From the NCBI GenBank assembly GCA_037200975.1, contig JBBCGI010000001.1:2666001-2730000 (forward strand): 64,000 nt of DNA, read 5' to 3'. Source of the stretch: Pseudomonadota bacterium. Its GTDB lineage: Bacteria; Pseudomonadota; Gammaproteobacteria; Steroidobacterales; Steroidobacteraceae. Of the stretch, positions 52,738-61,892 are shown piece by piece (the stretch's first letter is position 1; each line of letters opens with the position of its first letter). A model generated the notes under the pieces. That model did not search any database. It worked only from the letters and a program-made list of their open reading frames with translations, and was not told where the DNA came from. The position numbers and the translations under genes were made by a program.

Positions 52738-52823
52738 ACTCCCCTTCCCGGCACCTCCGATGTCGATCCTGCGACTGGCCGTTCGACCATCAGCTACAGT
52801 CCACCCATAAAGAGGAAGAACCC

Positions 52824-53219
52824 ATGGCTGACGATCCCGTCGCTGCGTACGCCAAGTCCCTGAGCCCGAAGCAATCGGCCATTTGCGCGAGCCTGCGAAA
52901 ATCCATCGACGCGCGGCTGCCGAAGGCTACGTCGAAGATCTGGCACGCGATCCCGGTCTGGTTCATCGGCGACAACCCGGTGGTGGGTTACACGAAGAAG
53001 CCGAAGGGCGTGGCGTTGATGTTCTGGAATGGCCAATCTTTCGATGAGCCGACGCTCGAGGCCGTGGGCAGCTTCAAGGCCGCGCACATTGTTTATTCGG
53101 ATGCGTCGCAGATCAGTTCGAAGGACATGACGCGTTGGCTCAAGAAGGCGGCGGCGGATGTCTGGGATCTCGCGGGGCTGCGAAAGAAAACGGTGGCGAA
53201 GAAAAAGAAAGCAGCGTGA
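52824..53219 (+). CDS. DUF1801-family protein
   Basis: 131 aa. It fits the DUF1801 (YdhG-like) family: a helical N-terminus (SPKQSAICASLRKSIDARLP), then TSKIWHAIPVWFIGDNPVVG and VALMFWNGQSFDEP. The C-terminus ends in a lysine cluster (KKTVAKKKKAA). Function is unknown. GAGGAAG lies 7 nt before the ATG. Confidence 0.83.
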   Translation: MADDPVAAYAKSLSPKQSAICASLRKSIDARLPKATSKIWHAIPVWFIGDNPVVGYTKKPKGVALMFWNGQSFDEPTLEAVGSFKAAHIVYSDASQISSKDMTRWLKKAAADVWDLAGLRKKTVAKKKKAA

Positions 53220-53226
53220 AGCGCTG

Positions 53227-54192
53227 CTACGGCCGTTCGATGGCTGTGATCCGCAGTGTCACCTTGCGCGTGTGACGCAACAACACGAGCTCGATCGGCC
53301 TGCCAATACGCTGCGCGTTCAAAGTCTGCTGCAGCTTGTCGATGCCGGTGATGGTTTCGCCATCGAGCCCCACGATCAGATCGCCCGCTTCGATTCCAGC
53401 CGCCGCCGCGGGGCTGCGTGGCTCGATGCTGCGCACACGTACGCCCGACGCATTCCCGATCTCATGATGCCGCGCGATGCGCCGCGCCAGCGTCGCGTTC
53501 ATGCCGGCGACACCGAGCCAGCCGCGCCGCACGCGCCCATGGGCTAACAACTGTTGCAGCACCCATTGCGCACTGTCGCTCGCGGTAGCGAAGCAGATAC
53601 CCTGCGCGCCAGGGATGATGGCCGTATTCACGCCGATCACTTCGCCGCGCGCATTGATGAGCGGCCCGCCGGAATTGCCGGGGTTCAGCGCGGCATCCGT
53701 CTGGATCACGTCGTCTATCAACCTTCCCGTGCTCGCGCGCAAGGATCGGCCGAGGGCACTCACCACGCCCGCGGTGACCGTATGTTCGAACCCAAGCGGA
53801 TTGCCGATCGCGATGGCGATCTGGCCCATGCGCAGCTTCGCGGACTGTCCGAACTTCACGTGTGGCGCACCGCGCGTGCTGACGCGCACGACCGCCAGGT
53901 CGGAGTCGGGATCGTCACCCACGATATCGGCGGCGAAGCGCTCGCCATCCTGGGTGGAAACCCTGATCTCGCGCGCGCCGTGTACCACGTGGCTGTTGGT
54001 CAGCAACAAGCCATCGGGCGTGAAGAAGAAGCCGGAACCCGTGCCGCGACGTTGTTTGCCGTCGCGCGCGGCATTCACTTCTATATGGACGACGGCGGGC
54101 GCGACGGCGTCGGTCGCCGTGGTCACGGCTTGCGAATAGGCGTCGAGCAGATCGCCATCGTCGGCGGGAATCGGGGAAGGGGGAGAATCCAC
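53227..54192 (-). CDS. Trypsin-like serine protease with PDZ domain (HtrA/DegP-like, no signal peptide)
   Basis: 321 aa. The protease domain has the full triad: His in LLTNSHVVHG, Asp in DPDSDLAVVRV, Ser in LNPGNSGGPLI. A single PDZ domain covers about residues 220-320 (GVRVRSIEPRSPAAAAGIEA, GDLIVGLDGETI). The N-terminus (MDSPPSPIPADDGDLLDAYS) has no signal peptide or anchor, so unlike periplasmic DegP/DegS this protease appears to be cytosolic or its export start has been missed. It lies 7 nt from the convergent DUF1801 gene. Confidence 0.9.
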   Translation of the reverse strand: MDSPPSPIPADDGDLLDAYSQAVTTATDAVAPAVVHIEVNAARDGKQRRGTGSGFFFTPDGLLLTNSHVVHGAREIRVSTQDGERFAADIVGDDPDSDLAVVRVSTRGAPHVKFGQSAKLRMGQIAIAIGNPLGFEHTVTAGVVSALGRSLRASTGRLIDDVIQTDAALNPGNSGGPLINARGEVIGVNTAIIPGAQGICFATASDSAQWVLQQLLAHGRVRRGWLGVAGMNATLARRIARHHEIGNASGVRVRSIEPRSPAAAAGIEAGDLIVGLDGETITGIDKLQQTLNAQRIGRPIELVLLRHTRKVTLRITAIERP

Positions 54193-54292
54193 TCTCGCAT
54201 CGTCAGGGCAGCGCCGCGGGATTCAAGCGGTGGCATGCCCCCGGGAAAGCACGGCAACGGGGACGCGCCTCGACGTCCCCGTTTGCAATGGC

Positions 54293-54919
54293 CTATGCCG
54301 CCTGTCTCGCCGGCGCGCCGGCAATCTCGCCGATCCGTGCTTTCGCGCTCTTCAACGCCGCTTCACGCGCGTCCGGGCCGTAGCCGAGTTTCTCGGCGTG
54401 CACGAACGTCACATCGGTGATGCCGATGAAGCCCAGCAGATGCCGCAGATACGGTTCCTGGAAATCCGCCGCCGCCGCGGGACCTTCGCTATACAAGCCG
54501 CCACGCGCTTCCACGACGATCACGCGTTTGCCACCTAACAAACCCTTCGGGCCCGCTTCGGAGTAGCTGAATGTCTCGCCGGCGCGCAGTACGTAGTCGA
54601 ACCACGCACGCAGCAGCGTCGAGGTGCTGAAGTTGTACATCGGCGCACCGATCACGATGGTGTCCGCCGCACGCAGCTCCGCGATCAGCTGGTCCGAAAG
54701 TTTGCGTGCTTCGATCTCCACAGGCGTCTTCGCGACACCGCGCACACCCGCCAGGGTCGCGCTGGTGAGATTCGGCACCGGCGACGCGTCGAGATCGCGA
54801 TGCGTCACCTGCGCGCCCGGCTGCGCGGCCAGCAGTTTCGAAACGGCATCCGCGACCAGCACGCGCGACACGGAATCCGTGCCGGCGGCGCTGCTGTTGA
54901 TGACCAGTAGGTTTGTCAT
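54293..54919 (-). CDS. azoR: FMN-dependent NADH-azoreductase
   Basis: 208 aa. Flavodoxin-like fold: VINSSAAGTDSVSRVLVADA binds the FMN phosphate, and APMYNFSTSTLLRAWFDYVL with FSYSEAGPKGLLGGK are AzoR signatures. It reduces quinones and azo compounds with NADH. The ATG at 54919 has AGGAGC upstream. It is divergent from a LysR regulator, the usual arrangement for regulated azoreductase genes. Confidence 0.92.
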   Translation of the reverse strand: MTNLLVINSSAAGTDSVSRVLVADAVSKLLAAQPGAQVTHRDLDASPVPNLTSATLAGVRGVAKTPVEIEARKLSDQLIAELRAADTIVIGAPMYNFSTSTLLRAWFDYVLRAGETFSYSEAGPKGLLGGKRVIVVEARGGLYSEGPAAAADFQEPYLRHLLGFIGITDVTFVHAEKLGYGPDAREAALKSAKARIGEIAGAPARQAA

Positions 54920-55018
54920 GACTTGCTCCTTTTCTCTTTGAAGCGCAGTCTGGCGTCCCGCGGAACGGCACACTAGCCGCTAAAACCGCGTATCTGTGTT
55001 GCATGAAGTGGAACGCCA

Positions 55019-55909
55019 ATGCCAAATCTCGAGGATTTAGAGACTTTTGTAGCTGTCGCCGACACCGGCGGTGTGTCACCCGCCGCGCGGCGGCTGGGCC
55101 TGCCGAAGTCGATCGTGAGCCGCCGGCTGGGCCGGCTCGAGCACGAGCTCGGCGCCCAACTGCTCACGCGCAACACCCGCGGCGCCGCGCTCACCGAAGC
55201 CGGCGCCACCTTCCGCGAACATGCGGCGCGCGCGGTCGCGGAGATCGACGCGGCGCGCGAAAGCGTTTCGCCGAACGGTGAGTTGCGCGGCCTGCTGCGC
55301 ATCGCGGTGCCCATGTCGCTGGGCGTCGCGCAACTCGCGCCGATGCTCGCGCAGTTCGCCGCGCGTCATCCGCTGCTGCAATTGCACGTGGCGTACGGCG
55401 ACCGCCTCGTCGATCTGATCAGCGAAGGCTTCGACCTGGCGATCCGCGTGGGCTATCTACAGGATTCCGTGCTGGTCGCGCGACGCGTGGGTGACGTGGG
55501 CGGAGCGCTGGTCGCGAGCCCCGACTACATCAAGGCACATGGCGCGCCCAAGTCGCTCGAAGAACTGCAGAGCCATCCGGCGCTCATGCAGGGCACCGAG
55601 TCCTGGCGCTTCCGCGATGGCGACAAGATCGTGGTCGTCCATCCGCAGGGCAGATTCAAATCCGACAACGGGCTGGCGCTGGTGCAGGCCGCGCTGGCGG
55701 GTCTCGGCGTGATCGCGCTGCCGGAATTCCTCGCGAACGAACATCTCGCCACCGGCAGACTGGTGCGGCTGTTGCCCGAGTATCCGATTCCGGCGGCGGG
55801 GCTGTTCATCGTGCGCCCGCCCGGCGATCACCCGCCGCGCAAAGTGCGCGTGCTGACGGATTTCCTGCTCGAGAGGTTCATCCCGATGTGCCCGGCGAGC
55901 CCTCGCTGA
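55019..55909 (+). CDS. LysR-family transcriptional regulator
   Basis: 296 aa. The N-terminal winged helix-turn-helix (LEDLETFVAVADTGGVSPAA, RRLGLPKSIVSRRLGRLEHE) and the periplasmic-binding-like effector domain (LRIAVPMSLGVAQLAPML, GLGVIALPEFLANEHL) are clear. It most likely controls the divergent azoR gene across the 99-nt gap. The inducer is unknown, perhaps a quinone or another electrophile. Confidence 0.92.
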   Translation: MPNLEDLETFVAVADTGGVSPAARRLGLPKSIVSRRLGRLEHELGAQLLTRNTRGAALTEAGATFREHAARAVAEIDAARESVSPNGELRGLLRIAVPMSLGVAQLAPMLAQFAARHPLLQLHVAYGDRLVDLISEGFDLAIRVGYLQDSVLVARRVGDVGGALVASPDYIKAHGAPKSLEELQSHPALMQGTESWRFRDGDKIVVVHPQGRFKSDNGLALVQAALAGLGVIALPEFLANEHLATGRLVRLLPEYPIPAAGLFIVRPPGDHPPRKVRVLTDFLLERFIPMCPASPR

Positions 55910-56017
55910 GGCGAGTCCCCGCTTGCCGCGGCCGAGGATCCCGCAGTCTGTCTTTATTTCCATTCGCGTTGATTAAAGGCTTGCGCCGCCGCCAAAACTC
56001 TCAACAATCGCGGCCTT

Positions 56018-57874
56018 ATGGACGAAGTCATGAGCCGCGCGAGCCAGGTGTTGCACGAAGTCTGGGGTTACCCGGCGTTTCGCGGGCCGCAGGCGGAAAT
56101 CATCGGTCACGTGGCTGGCGGTGGCGATGCGCTGGTGTTGATGCCCACCGGCGGCGGCAAGTCGCTGTGTTACCAGGTGCCGGCGCTCGTGCGCGACGGT
56201 ATCGGCGTCGTGGTCTCGCCCCTCATCGCGCTCATGCAGGACCAGGTCGCGGCGCTGCGTGAAGCGGGCGTGCGCGCGGAATTCCTCAACTCATCGTTGT
56301 CGTGGTCCGAGCAGCAGCGCGTGGAAAAGGCCGTGCGAGCCGGCGCAATCGACATCCTGTACGTCGCGCCCGAACGGCTCGTGACGGATGGCTGTCTGCA
56401 ATTGCTGGATGCGGCGACTATCTCCCTGTTCGCCATCGACGAAGCGCACTGCGTCTCGCAGTGGGGCCACGATTTCCGCCCGGAGTACATGCGGCTGTCG
56501 GTGCTGGCCGAGCGTTACCCAGGCATCCCGCGCGTCGCGCTGACGGCGACCGCGGACGCCGCCACGCGCAAGGAGATCGTCGCGCGCCTCGGGCTTGCGG
56601 ATGCGCGCGTCTTCATCTCGAGTTTCGACCGCCCGAACATCCGCTACCGCATTGCCGAGCGCGACAATGCGCGCAAGCAGCTGCTGCAGTTCATCCGCGA
56701 AGAACACGCGGGCCACTCGGGCATCGTGTACTGCTTCACGCGCAAATCCGTGGACGAGACCGCCGCGTTCCTGGTGGATTCGGGTATCAACGCCTTGCCG
56801 TACCACGCGGACAAACAACACGAGACGCGCGGCGAACATCTCGGCCGCTTCATTCGCGAGGACGGCATCGTGATGGTGGCGACCATCGCCTTCGGTATGG
56901 GCATCGACAAACCCGACGTGCGCTTCGTCGCGCATCTCGACATGCCGAAGAGCATCGAGGCGTATTACCAGGAGACGGGCCGCGCCGGCCGCGACGGTCT
57001 GCCGGCCAATGCGTGGATGGTGTACGGCCTCGCGGATGTCGTGCAGCAGCGCCGGCTCATCGACCAGTCACCGTCGGGCGAGGAGCACAAACGCGTGTCG
57101 GGCGCGAAGCTGGACGCGTTGCTGGGCCTGTGCGAAACCGTGGACTGCCGCCGTGTGCGTCTGCTCGACTACTTCGGCGAGGCGAGCCAGCCCTGCGGCA
57201 ACTGCGACAACTGCCTCGTGCCGCCGGAAGAATGGGACGCGACCGAGGCGGCGCGAAAACTCATGTCCTGCATCTACCGCTGCGAGCAGGCGAGTGGTTT
57301 CGGATTCGGCGCGATGCAGATCATCGATGTGATCACGGGTCAGCGCACGCCGAAGGTGGAGCAATACGGTCACGACCGGGTGAGCACCTTCGGCATCGGC
57401 AAAGACCTTTCCGCCCTGCAGTGGCGCGCCGTCATTCGCCAGCTCGTCGCGCTGCGGCTGCTGCGAGTGGACTACGACCGTTTCAACATCCTGCAACTGA
57501 CACCGGCGGCTCGGGAGGTTCTGAGCGGCCGGCGCGTGCTGAAGCTTCGCAAACCGTCGGAAAAGCAGGCGAAGCAACGCAAGGGGAAGCGGGCGGAACT
57601 ATCCACCCGGCCGGCGCGCGAAACATTCGCGGGCGGCTCTAGCAACGAGATCGTGTTCCAGGCGCTGCGCGAATGGCGCAAGGGCGTGGCGAAGGAGCAC
57701 GGGGTGCCGGCGTACACCGTGTTCCATGACGCCACGCTGGCGGAGATCGCGCGGGTGTTGCCCGGCTCGCTGGATTCGTTGCGAGGAATATCGGGCATCG
57801 GCGCGACCAAGCTCGAACGCTACGGTGCGCCTTTGCTCGTGATCGTGCGCGAAAGCGCCGTCGACACGAATTGA
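56018..57874 (+). CDS. recQ: ATP-dependent DNA helicase RecQ
   Basis: 618 aa. 3'-5' helicase of recombination and fork repair. Walker A MPTGGGKS near residue 43, [15 protein letters not shown] near 138, [10 protein letters not shown] near 172 and the motif VI region [15 protein letters not shown] near 316. The zinc-binding cysteines of the RecQ C-terminal domain appear as CGNCDNCL near 394. An HRDC domain ends the protein ([20 protein letters not shown], then [17 protein letters not shown]). All RecQ domains are present. Confidence 0.96.
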   Translation: MDEVMSRASQVLHEVWGYPAFRGPQAEIIGHVAGGGDALVLMPTGGGKSLCYQVPALVRDGIGVVVSPLIALMQDQVAALREAGVRAEFLNSSLSWSEQQRVEKAVRAGAIDILYVAPERLVTDGCLQLLDAATISLFAIDEAHCVSQWGHDFRPEYMRLSVLAERYPGIPRVALTATADAATRKEIVARLGLADARVFISSFDRPNIRYRIAERDNARKQLLQFIREEHAGHSGIVYCFTRKSVDETAAFLVDSGINALPYHADKQHETRGEHLGRFIREDGIVMVATIAFGMGIDKPDVRFVAHLDMPKSIEAYYQETGRAGRDGLPANAWMVYGLADVVQQRRLIDQSPSGEEHKRVSGAKLDALLGLCETVDCRRVRLLDYFGEASQPCGNCDNCLVPPEEWDATEAARKLMSCIYRCEQASGFGFGAMQIIDVITGQRTPKVEQYGHDRVSTFGIGKDLSALQWRAVIRQLVALRLLRVDYDRFNILQLTPAAREVLSGRRVLKLRKPSEKQAKQRKGKRAELSTRPARETFAGGSSNEIVFQALREWRKGVAKEHGVPAYTVFHDATLAEIARVLPGSLDSLRGISGIGATKLERYGAPLLVIVRESAVDTN

Positions 57875-57934
57875 CGCGATCATTCCTTACTATTCGCCGA
57901 TATTCATCTTTCAATCCGCGCGGGAATTTAATCG

Positions 57935-58189
57935 GTGCCCTCGGCCGATATCTTCCAGGCTGTGCTCAAGGCCTTTTCCATCGACGTCGCCGGCTTTCTC
58001 GAAGGTGTCGACCAGAAGATCGTCCACGGCGATCTGCGGCAGATTCCGGACGTCGCCAACCTTCTCAATGCCAATGCCTTGCGCAAGATCCACGATATCA
58101 AGCGCTGGCTGATGCTGTTCGGGACCTTGTTCACTTTCGCGGGCATCGCCGGTTTCTTCGTGGAATACCGGCTGCGCAACGTGAGGTGA
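57935..58189 (+). CDS. Small membrane protein of unknown function
   Basis: 84 aa from a GTG. A soluble N-terminal helix (DIFQAVLKAFSIDVAGFLEG) precedes one or two hydrophobic segments near the C-terminus (WLMLFGTLFTFAGIAGFFVE). No family is recognised. It lies 60 nt after recQ on the same strand. Its frame is well preserved, but it is short, so the call is moderate. Confidence 0.5.
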   Translation: MPSADIFQAVLKAFSIDVAGFLEGVDQKIVHGDLRQIPDVANLLNANALRKIHDIKRWLMLFGTLFTFAGIAGFFVEYRLRNVR

Positions 58190-58226
58190 CGCGGGCGGGG
58201 TGAGAGCCTCACTGCGCCTGCAGGAT

Positions 58227-59507
58227 TTACGTCCGAGCTTCTGCCGCGAACAGCGGCTCCTTCGGATCGATGAACAGCCAGCACAGCGCGCCCAGCAGGT
58301 ACAACGCGCCTAACAACCAGAACGGCATGTTCCAGTCGCCGAACCATTTCACCGAGTAGCCGACGATCGGCGCGCTGGCCATCGCGGCGATCTGGCCGGC
58401 CGTGTTCATCGTGGCGCCGACGGTCGCGGAATGTTCGTGACCGATGTCGAGGCAGGTGCTCCACGCGGGCGCGGTGGTCAGCATGCAGCTCGCGGCGGCG
58501 AGGCCGATCAACACGGCGGCGGCGACGGGCGCAGTCGACAGCGCGGCGCCGAGAATGAACACCGCGGCCAGCGTGTAACCCAGCGCGCCGGGGGTGCGCC
58601 GCCCGGCCCTGATGCCGAACTTCTTCGTGATGCCATCGGACACGTATCCGCCGAGGAACTGCGTGATCACGCTCAACCCCAGGGGCAAAGCCGACAACAT
58701 GCCGAGCTCGGCCTTCTCGAATCCGTGCTGCTTGATGAGGTAGGTAGGCAGCCACGTGATGCAGAAGTAGAACGTGGCGCAGTTCGGCATGTAGGTGATG
58801 CACAGCAGCAGCACATTGCGCTGGCGTAACAGGCTCTTCCAGAATGGCCAGCCCTTGGGATGAGGCGCGACGGCCGGGCGATCGGCAAGGATCAGTGCGC
58901 GTTCGGCGTCGTTGGTCGCGGGGTGATCGGCCGGTTCATCGCGGAACCAGCGTTGCCAGGCGACGACCCAGACGAGTCCGATACAGCCGAATACCACGAG
59001 TATGGAGCGCCAGCTGAAGTAGTTGAGCAGCGGCGTGACGAGCAAGGCTGTCAGCGTTGCCGAAGCATAGGCGCCGGCAAAGAAGATGCCCTTGGCGGTG
59101 CCGCGCGAACGCAGCGGGATCCAGCGCGACATGACGCGCGCGACGCAGGGCCACGCGCCGGCTTCGCCCGCGCCGAACAGGAAACGGGCGACTATCAACG
59201 AGACATAGTTGAACGCGCCGGCGGTGATCATGGTGAAGGCGGACCACCAGGTCACGATTCGGATGAGTACGGATTTCGCGCCGTGCGTGTCGGCCCAGCG
59301 CGCGGTGGGGATTTCGAACAGGGCGTAGGCGAAGATGAAGCTGAAGAACACCCAGCTCATCTGGCCCTCGTCGAGGCCGAATTCCGCGGAGATTTTCGGC
59401 GCCATGACACCGATACAGGCGCGGTCGAGGTAGGTGACCATGGCCAGCGTGACCATGAAGAACACGACCACGTGTCGAGTGCGCGTCGGGCGCTGAGTAT
59501 TGTCCAA
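58227..59507 (-). CDS. MFS transporter, anion:cation symporter (sugar-acid) type
   Basis: 426 aa with about 12 transmembrane segments. The start (VVFFMVTLAMVTYLDRACIG) and GQMSWVFFSFIFAYALFEIP, with RWADTHGAK in the loop between segments 2 and 3, fit the ACS family that takes up galactonate, glucarate or similar organic anions with protons. The substrate cannot be deduced, since no catabolic genes are adjacent. The start lies 29 nt from a long inverted repeat. Confidence 0.87.
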   Translation of the reverse strand: MDNTQRPTRTRHVVVFFMVTLAMVTYLDRACIGVMAPKISAEFGLDEGQMSWVFFSFIFAYALFEIPTARWADTHGAKSVLIRIVTWWSAFTMITAGAFNYVSLIVARFLFGAGEAGAWPCVARVMSRWIPLRSRGTAKGIFFAGAYASATLTALLVTPLLNYFSWRSILVVFGCIGLVWVVAWQRWFRDEPADHPATNDAERALILADRPAVAPHPKGWPFWKSLLRQRNVLLLCITYMPNCATFYFCITWLPTYLIKQHGFEKAELGMLSALPLGLSVITQFLGGYVSDGITKKFGIRAGRRTPGALGYTLAAVFILGAALSTAPVAAAVLIGLAAASCMLTTAPAWSTCLDIGHEHSATVGATMNTAGQIAAMASAPIVGYSVKWFGDWNMPFWLLGALYLLGALCWLFIDPKEPLFAAEART

Positions 59508-59536
59508 GCAGATTCCCCCTAGCGCCCTTCATACCA

Positions 59537-59664
59537 GAAAAGGGGACATGCCTATTTATGAAAAGGGGACAGATCTATTTATTGAGTCTCGCAGTGCCGA
59601 CCAGACGGCGGTGGACCAATAAATAGATCTGTCCCCTTTTCATAAATAGGCATGTCCCCTTTTC
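59537..59664. repeat. Perfect 48-bp inverted repeat with 32-nt loop (REP-like element B)
   Basis: 59537-59584 is exactly complementary to 59617-59664, with a 32-nt loop beginning AGT. Each arm is itself a tandem pair: AAAAGGGGACATGCC and AAAAGGGGACAGATC units, each ending in CTATTTAT. The right arm reaches the stop codon of the minus-strand hydrolase gene. Single-strand folding would give a very stable hairpin. It shares architecture with the element at 52652-52737. Confidence 0.95.
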
Positions 59665-60400
59665 AGGGAGGGAGGAAGAGATCCAGGAGCTGGTTGAAAA
59701 CTGGCGGGTCGTCGAGCTGGATCCAGTGGCCGGTGCCCTTGGCGACGGTGTGCTGAAACGCCGGCACCACGTTGTGCAGGCTCGATGCCGTATCGTTGTT
59801 AGGCGTGACGATCGCGAACTTCGGCCCCGTGTAACCGCGCAGCGGCGCGGTTGCATCGTATTCCAGGCTGCTCGCGGTGAGCTCGATCGCCGTCTTGCGC
59901 GGCAGACGATGCAGCGACGCCAGCAGTTTCAATTGCGTTTCCGCCCGCGCGCCCATAAACGGTCCTTCGCGCCAATACCGTTCGATGGCGCCGTACGGAT
60001 CAGACTCGACCGCGGCACGCAGCTGCTCAAGTTGCTCTTTCGGCAACGCCGGGGCGGGTGGGGGATCGACGAGGCACAGCGCCTTGACGCGCTGGGGATA
60101 CCTCCTCGAGTACTCGGCCGCAATCTGCGCTCCGGTGCCGTGCCCTACCAACACGAAGTTCTCCAGTCCCTGCGAACCGGCGACCGCCGCGACGTCTTTC
60201 GCGAGCTCCTGGATCGTGTAGCTGCCGAGCGCACCGGGCGATGCGCCGTGTGCGGAAAGATCGAACGCCACGCTGCGGCGTTTTGCCTTGAGGTGCTCCT
60301 GCGCCGCGCTCCAATGGGTCAGATCGCCGGCGAAGGAGTGCACGAACAACACGGGCGTGCCGCCCGTGCCGCGGCTGTCCGCGTTCAAGGTAAGGGCCAT
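59663..60400 (-). CDS. Alpha/beta-hydrolase-fold protein lacking the usual nucleophile serine
   Basis: About 245 aa from the ATG at 60400; an in-frame start at 60472 adds a histidine-rich leader without a clear ribosome site. The fold is plain: PVLFVHSFAGDLTHW (oxyanion loop), LVGHGTGAQIAAEYSRRYP (nucleophile elbow) and a late TGHWIQLD (catalytic His). At the elbow the expected G-x-S-x-G reads G-H-G-T-G, so the serine is glycine. It may be inactive, use another residue, or act as a binding protein. The stop overlaps the end of the REP-like repeat. Confidence 0.8.
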   Translation of the reverse strand: MALTLNADSRGTGGTPVLFVHSFAGDLTHWSAAQEHLKAKRRSVAFDLSAHGASPGALGSYTIQELAKDVAAVAGSQGLENFVLVGHGTGAQIAAEYSRRYPQRVKALCLVDPPPAPALPKEQLEQLRAAVESDPYGAIERYWREGPFMGARAETQLKLLASLHRLPRKTAIELTASSLEYDATAPLRGYTGPKFAIVTPNNDTASSLHNVVPAFQHTVAKGTGHWIQLDDPPVFNQLLDLFLPP

Positions 60401-60472
60401 GGAGCCGCAACTTGCCGCGCGGCACCCGCGGGTTCTGTCGGAACGCGCCGCATGATGGTGTGCGTCACTCAT

Positions 60473-61070
60473 GCGGGCTCGAGAAGCGCCGCCACCGCGG
60501 CCTCAAGGCCGCCCCAAACTGCCTCGCGGCTACCGCCCCCTTTGATATCAGCTGTTTACATGCAAGTCCGGCGCGCCGGCGAAAACGGGAAAAAGTCTCG
60601 GTTTGCAGGTATCCCGAAATTTCCTGGCTTGCCGGGCCGCCTGCGCACACGCCACACTGGGCACGCATTCAAACAAATGGCTCAAAGCGCTCTCAGAGAA
60701 GAGCCGGGGCCAGGCGAACACCGGGGCCGATGAAGTGACTTCGATTTCGTATCTACCTGCGACATTCACGACTCTTTTCTTTCTCGCCGCGGCGCTGCTG
60801 CTCGGGTTGATCCGGTAATACCCATGCCTCCGGCCCTGAGCTGATGCTCACACGCCGGTAGGACTGCGCCGTCCCGCACATCTCGTGCACGCGCAATTAC
60901 GGGGCGCACGCGACGTTGTTAGCCTGTCTCCACCCTGAGGGCCGGCCAGGCGTGTTCCCACGACACTCCTGCCCGCATGCTGCCAACCGAGTTGCCCGGA
61001 ACGTTCTGGTCGGCCTTTGGGGACCACCCCTTCTATGGATTTGCGGCCGCCGCGCGCGCACTCTAGTGCC
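60473..61070. other. Long intergenic region without a convincing gene
   Basis: About 600 nt between divergent genes. A GTG at 60736 followed by a hydrophobic stretch (TTLFFLAAALLLGLIR, stop at 60818) could encode a tiny membrane peptide, but there is no good ribosome site. A CCGGCGCGCCGG palindrome lies near 60570 and a TTGTTAG word near 60914. No terminator or RNA gene was recognised. Confidence 0.45.
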
Positions 61071-61694
61071 ATGACTCCCCTCGTCACTTTCGGGCGATGG
61101 AGCGAGATCTGTGTCGCGGTGGGCGTCGTCCCCGACCAGGGCGATTACCGGCGCATTCGCAGCGCCTGGCGCGGCATGGGTCGCCACTACCACACGCTCT
61201 CGCATCTTGAAGCCTGCCTGCGCGAATTCGATGCCGCACGGGAGCTCGTGCTCGAACCCGCCGAGGTCGAACTTGCGCTGTGGTTTCACGATGCGATCTA
61301 CAAGAGCTGGCGGCGCGACAACGAACCGCAGAGCGCGGCATTGGCGGTGCGTACATTGCGCGCAGCCCGCGAAGATGTCGTCGACCGGATCCGGCAGATG
61401 ATTCTCGCCACTGCGCATCGCGATGCCGGCTTCAGCGGCGACACGGCGTTGATCCTGGACATCGACCTCGCGATCCTCGGCGCGCCGCCGGAAATCTACA
61501 GTCAGTTCGAACGCGCGGTGCGGCGCGAATACTGGTGGGCGCCGCGCGCCCGGTACGTGGCCGGCCGAAGCAAGCTGCTGCGTTCGCTGCTCGAACGCCC
61601 GGCTATCTATCAGCACGACTGGTTTTACGCAAAATACGAGAAGCAGGCGCGCGCCAACGTCGCGGCGGCGTTGCAACAGCTCGAGTGGAAATAG
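61071..61694 (+). CDS. HD-type predicted metal-dependent phosphohydrolase
   Basis: 207 aa from the ATG at 61071; in-frame starts at 61035 and 61017 are possible. It matches the HD-like family annotated as predicted metal-dependent phosphohydrolase: YHTLSHLEACLREF, ELALWFHDAIYKSWRRDNEP and MILATAHRD, with histidines and aspartates as metal ligands. The substrate is unknown. The end (FYAKYEKQARANVAAAL) is typical. Confidence 0.85.
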   Translation: MTPLVTFGRWSEICVAVGVVPDQGDYRRIRSAWRGMGRHYHTLSHLEACLREFDAARELVLEPAEVELALWFHDAIYKSWRRDNEPQSAALAVRTLRAAREDVVDRIRQMILATAHRDAGFSGDTALILDIDLAILGAPPEIYSQFERAVRREYWWAPRARYVAGRSKLLRSLLERPAIYQHDWFYAKYEKQARANVAAALQQLEWK

Positions 61695-61892
61695 CCGCGA
61701 CGACGGCCTGCGGCAGGTACGTATAACGCTTGGCCGGGAAAACGCACACCATGGTGTCAGGTTTTTCTGACGATTGGATGCGATACCCCGCCAGGCGCGG
61801 GTGAAACAGCAGCCGCTGAACTTCGCTTGATGCCTGATTACACTTGCGGGCGGCGGTCAAATGCTGCCCGTTCTTTTTTTTGCGCATCGCTC

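Noticed and set aside
45170-59805. GCCTAAC/GTTAGGC words resembling integron attC core sites
   Set aside because: They occur singly, often inside conserved genes, without the paired cores and imperfect stem of attC and without an integrase gene; they are better described as the TTGTTAG word.
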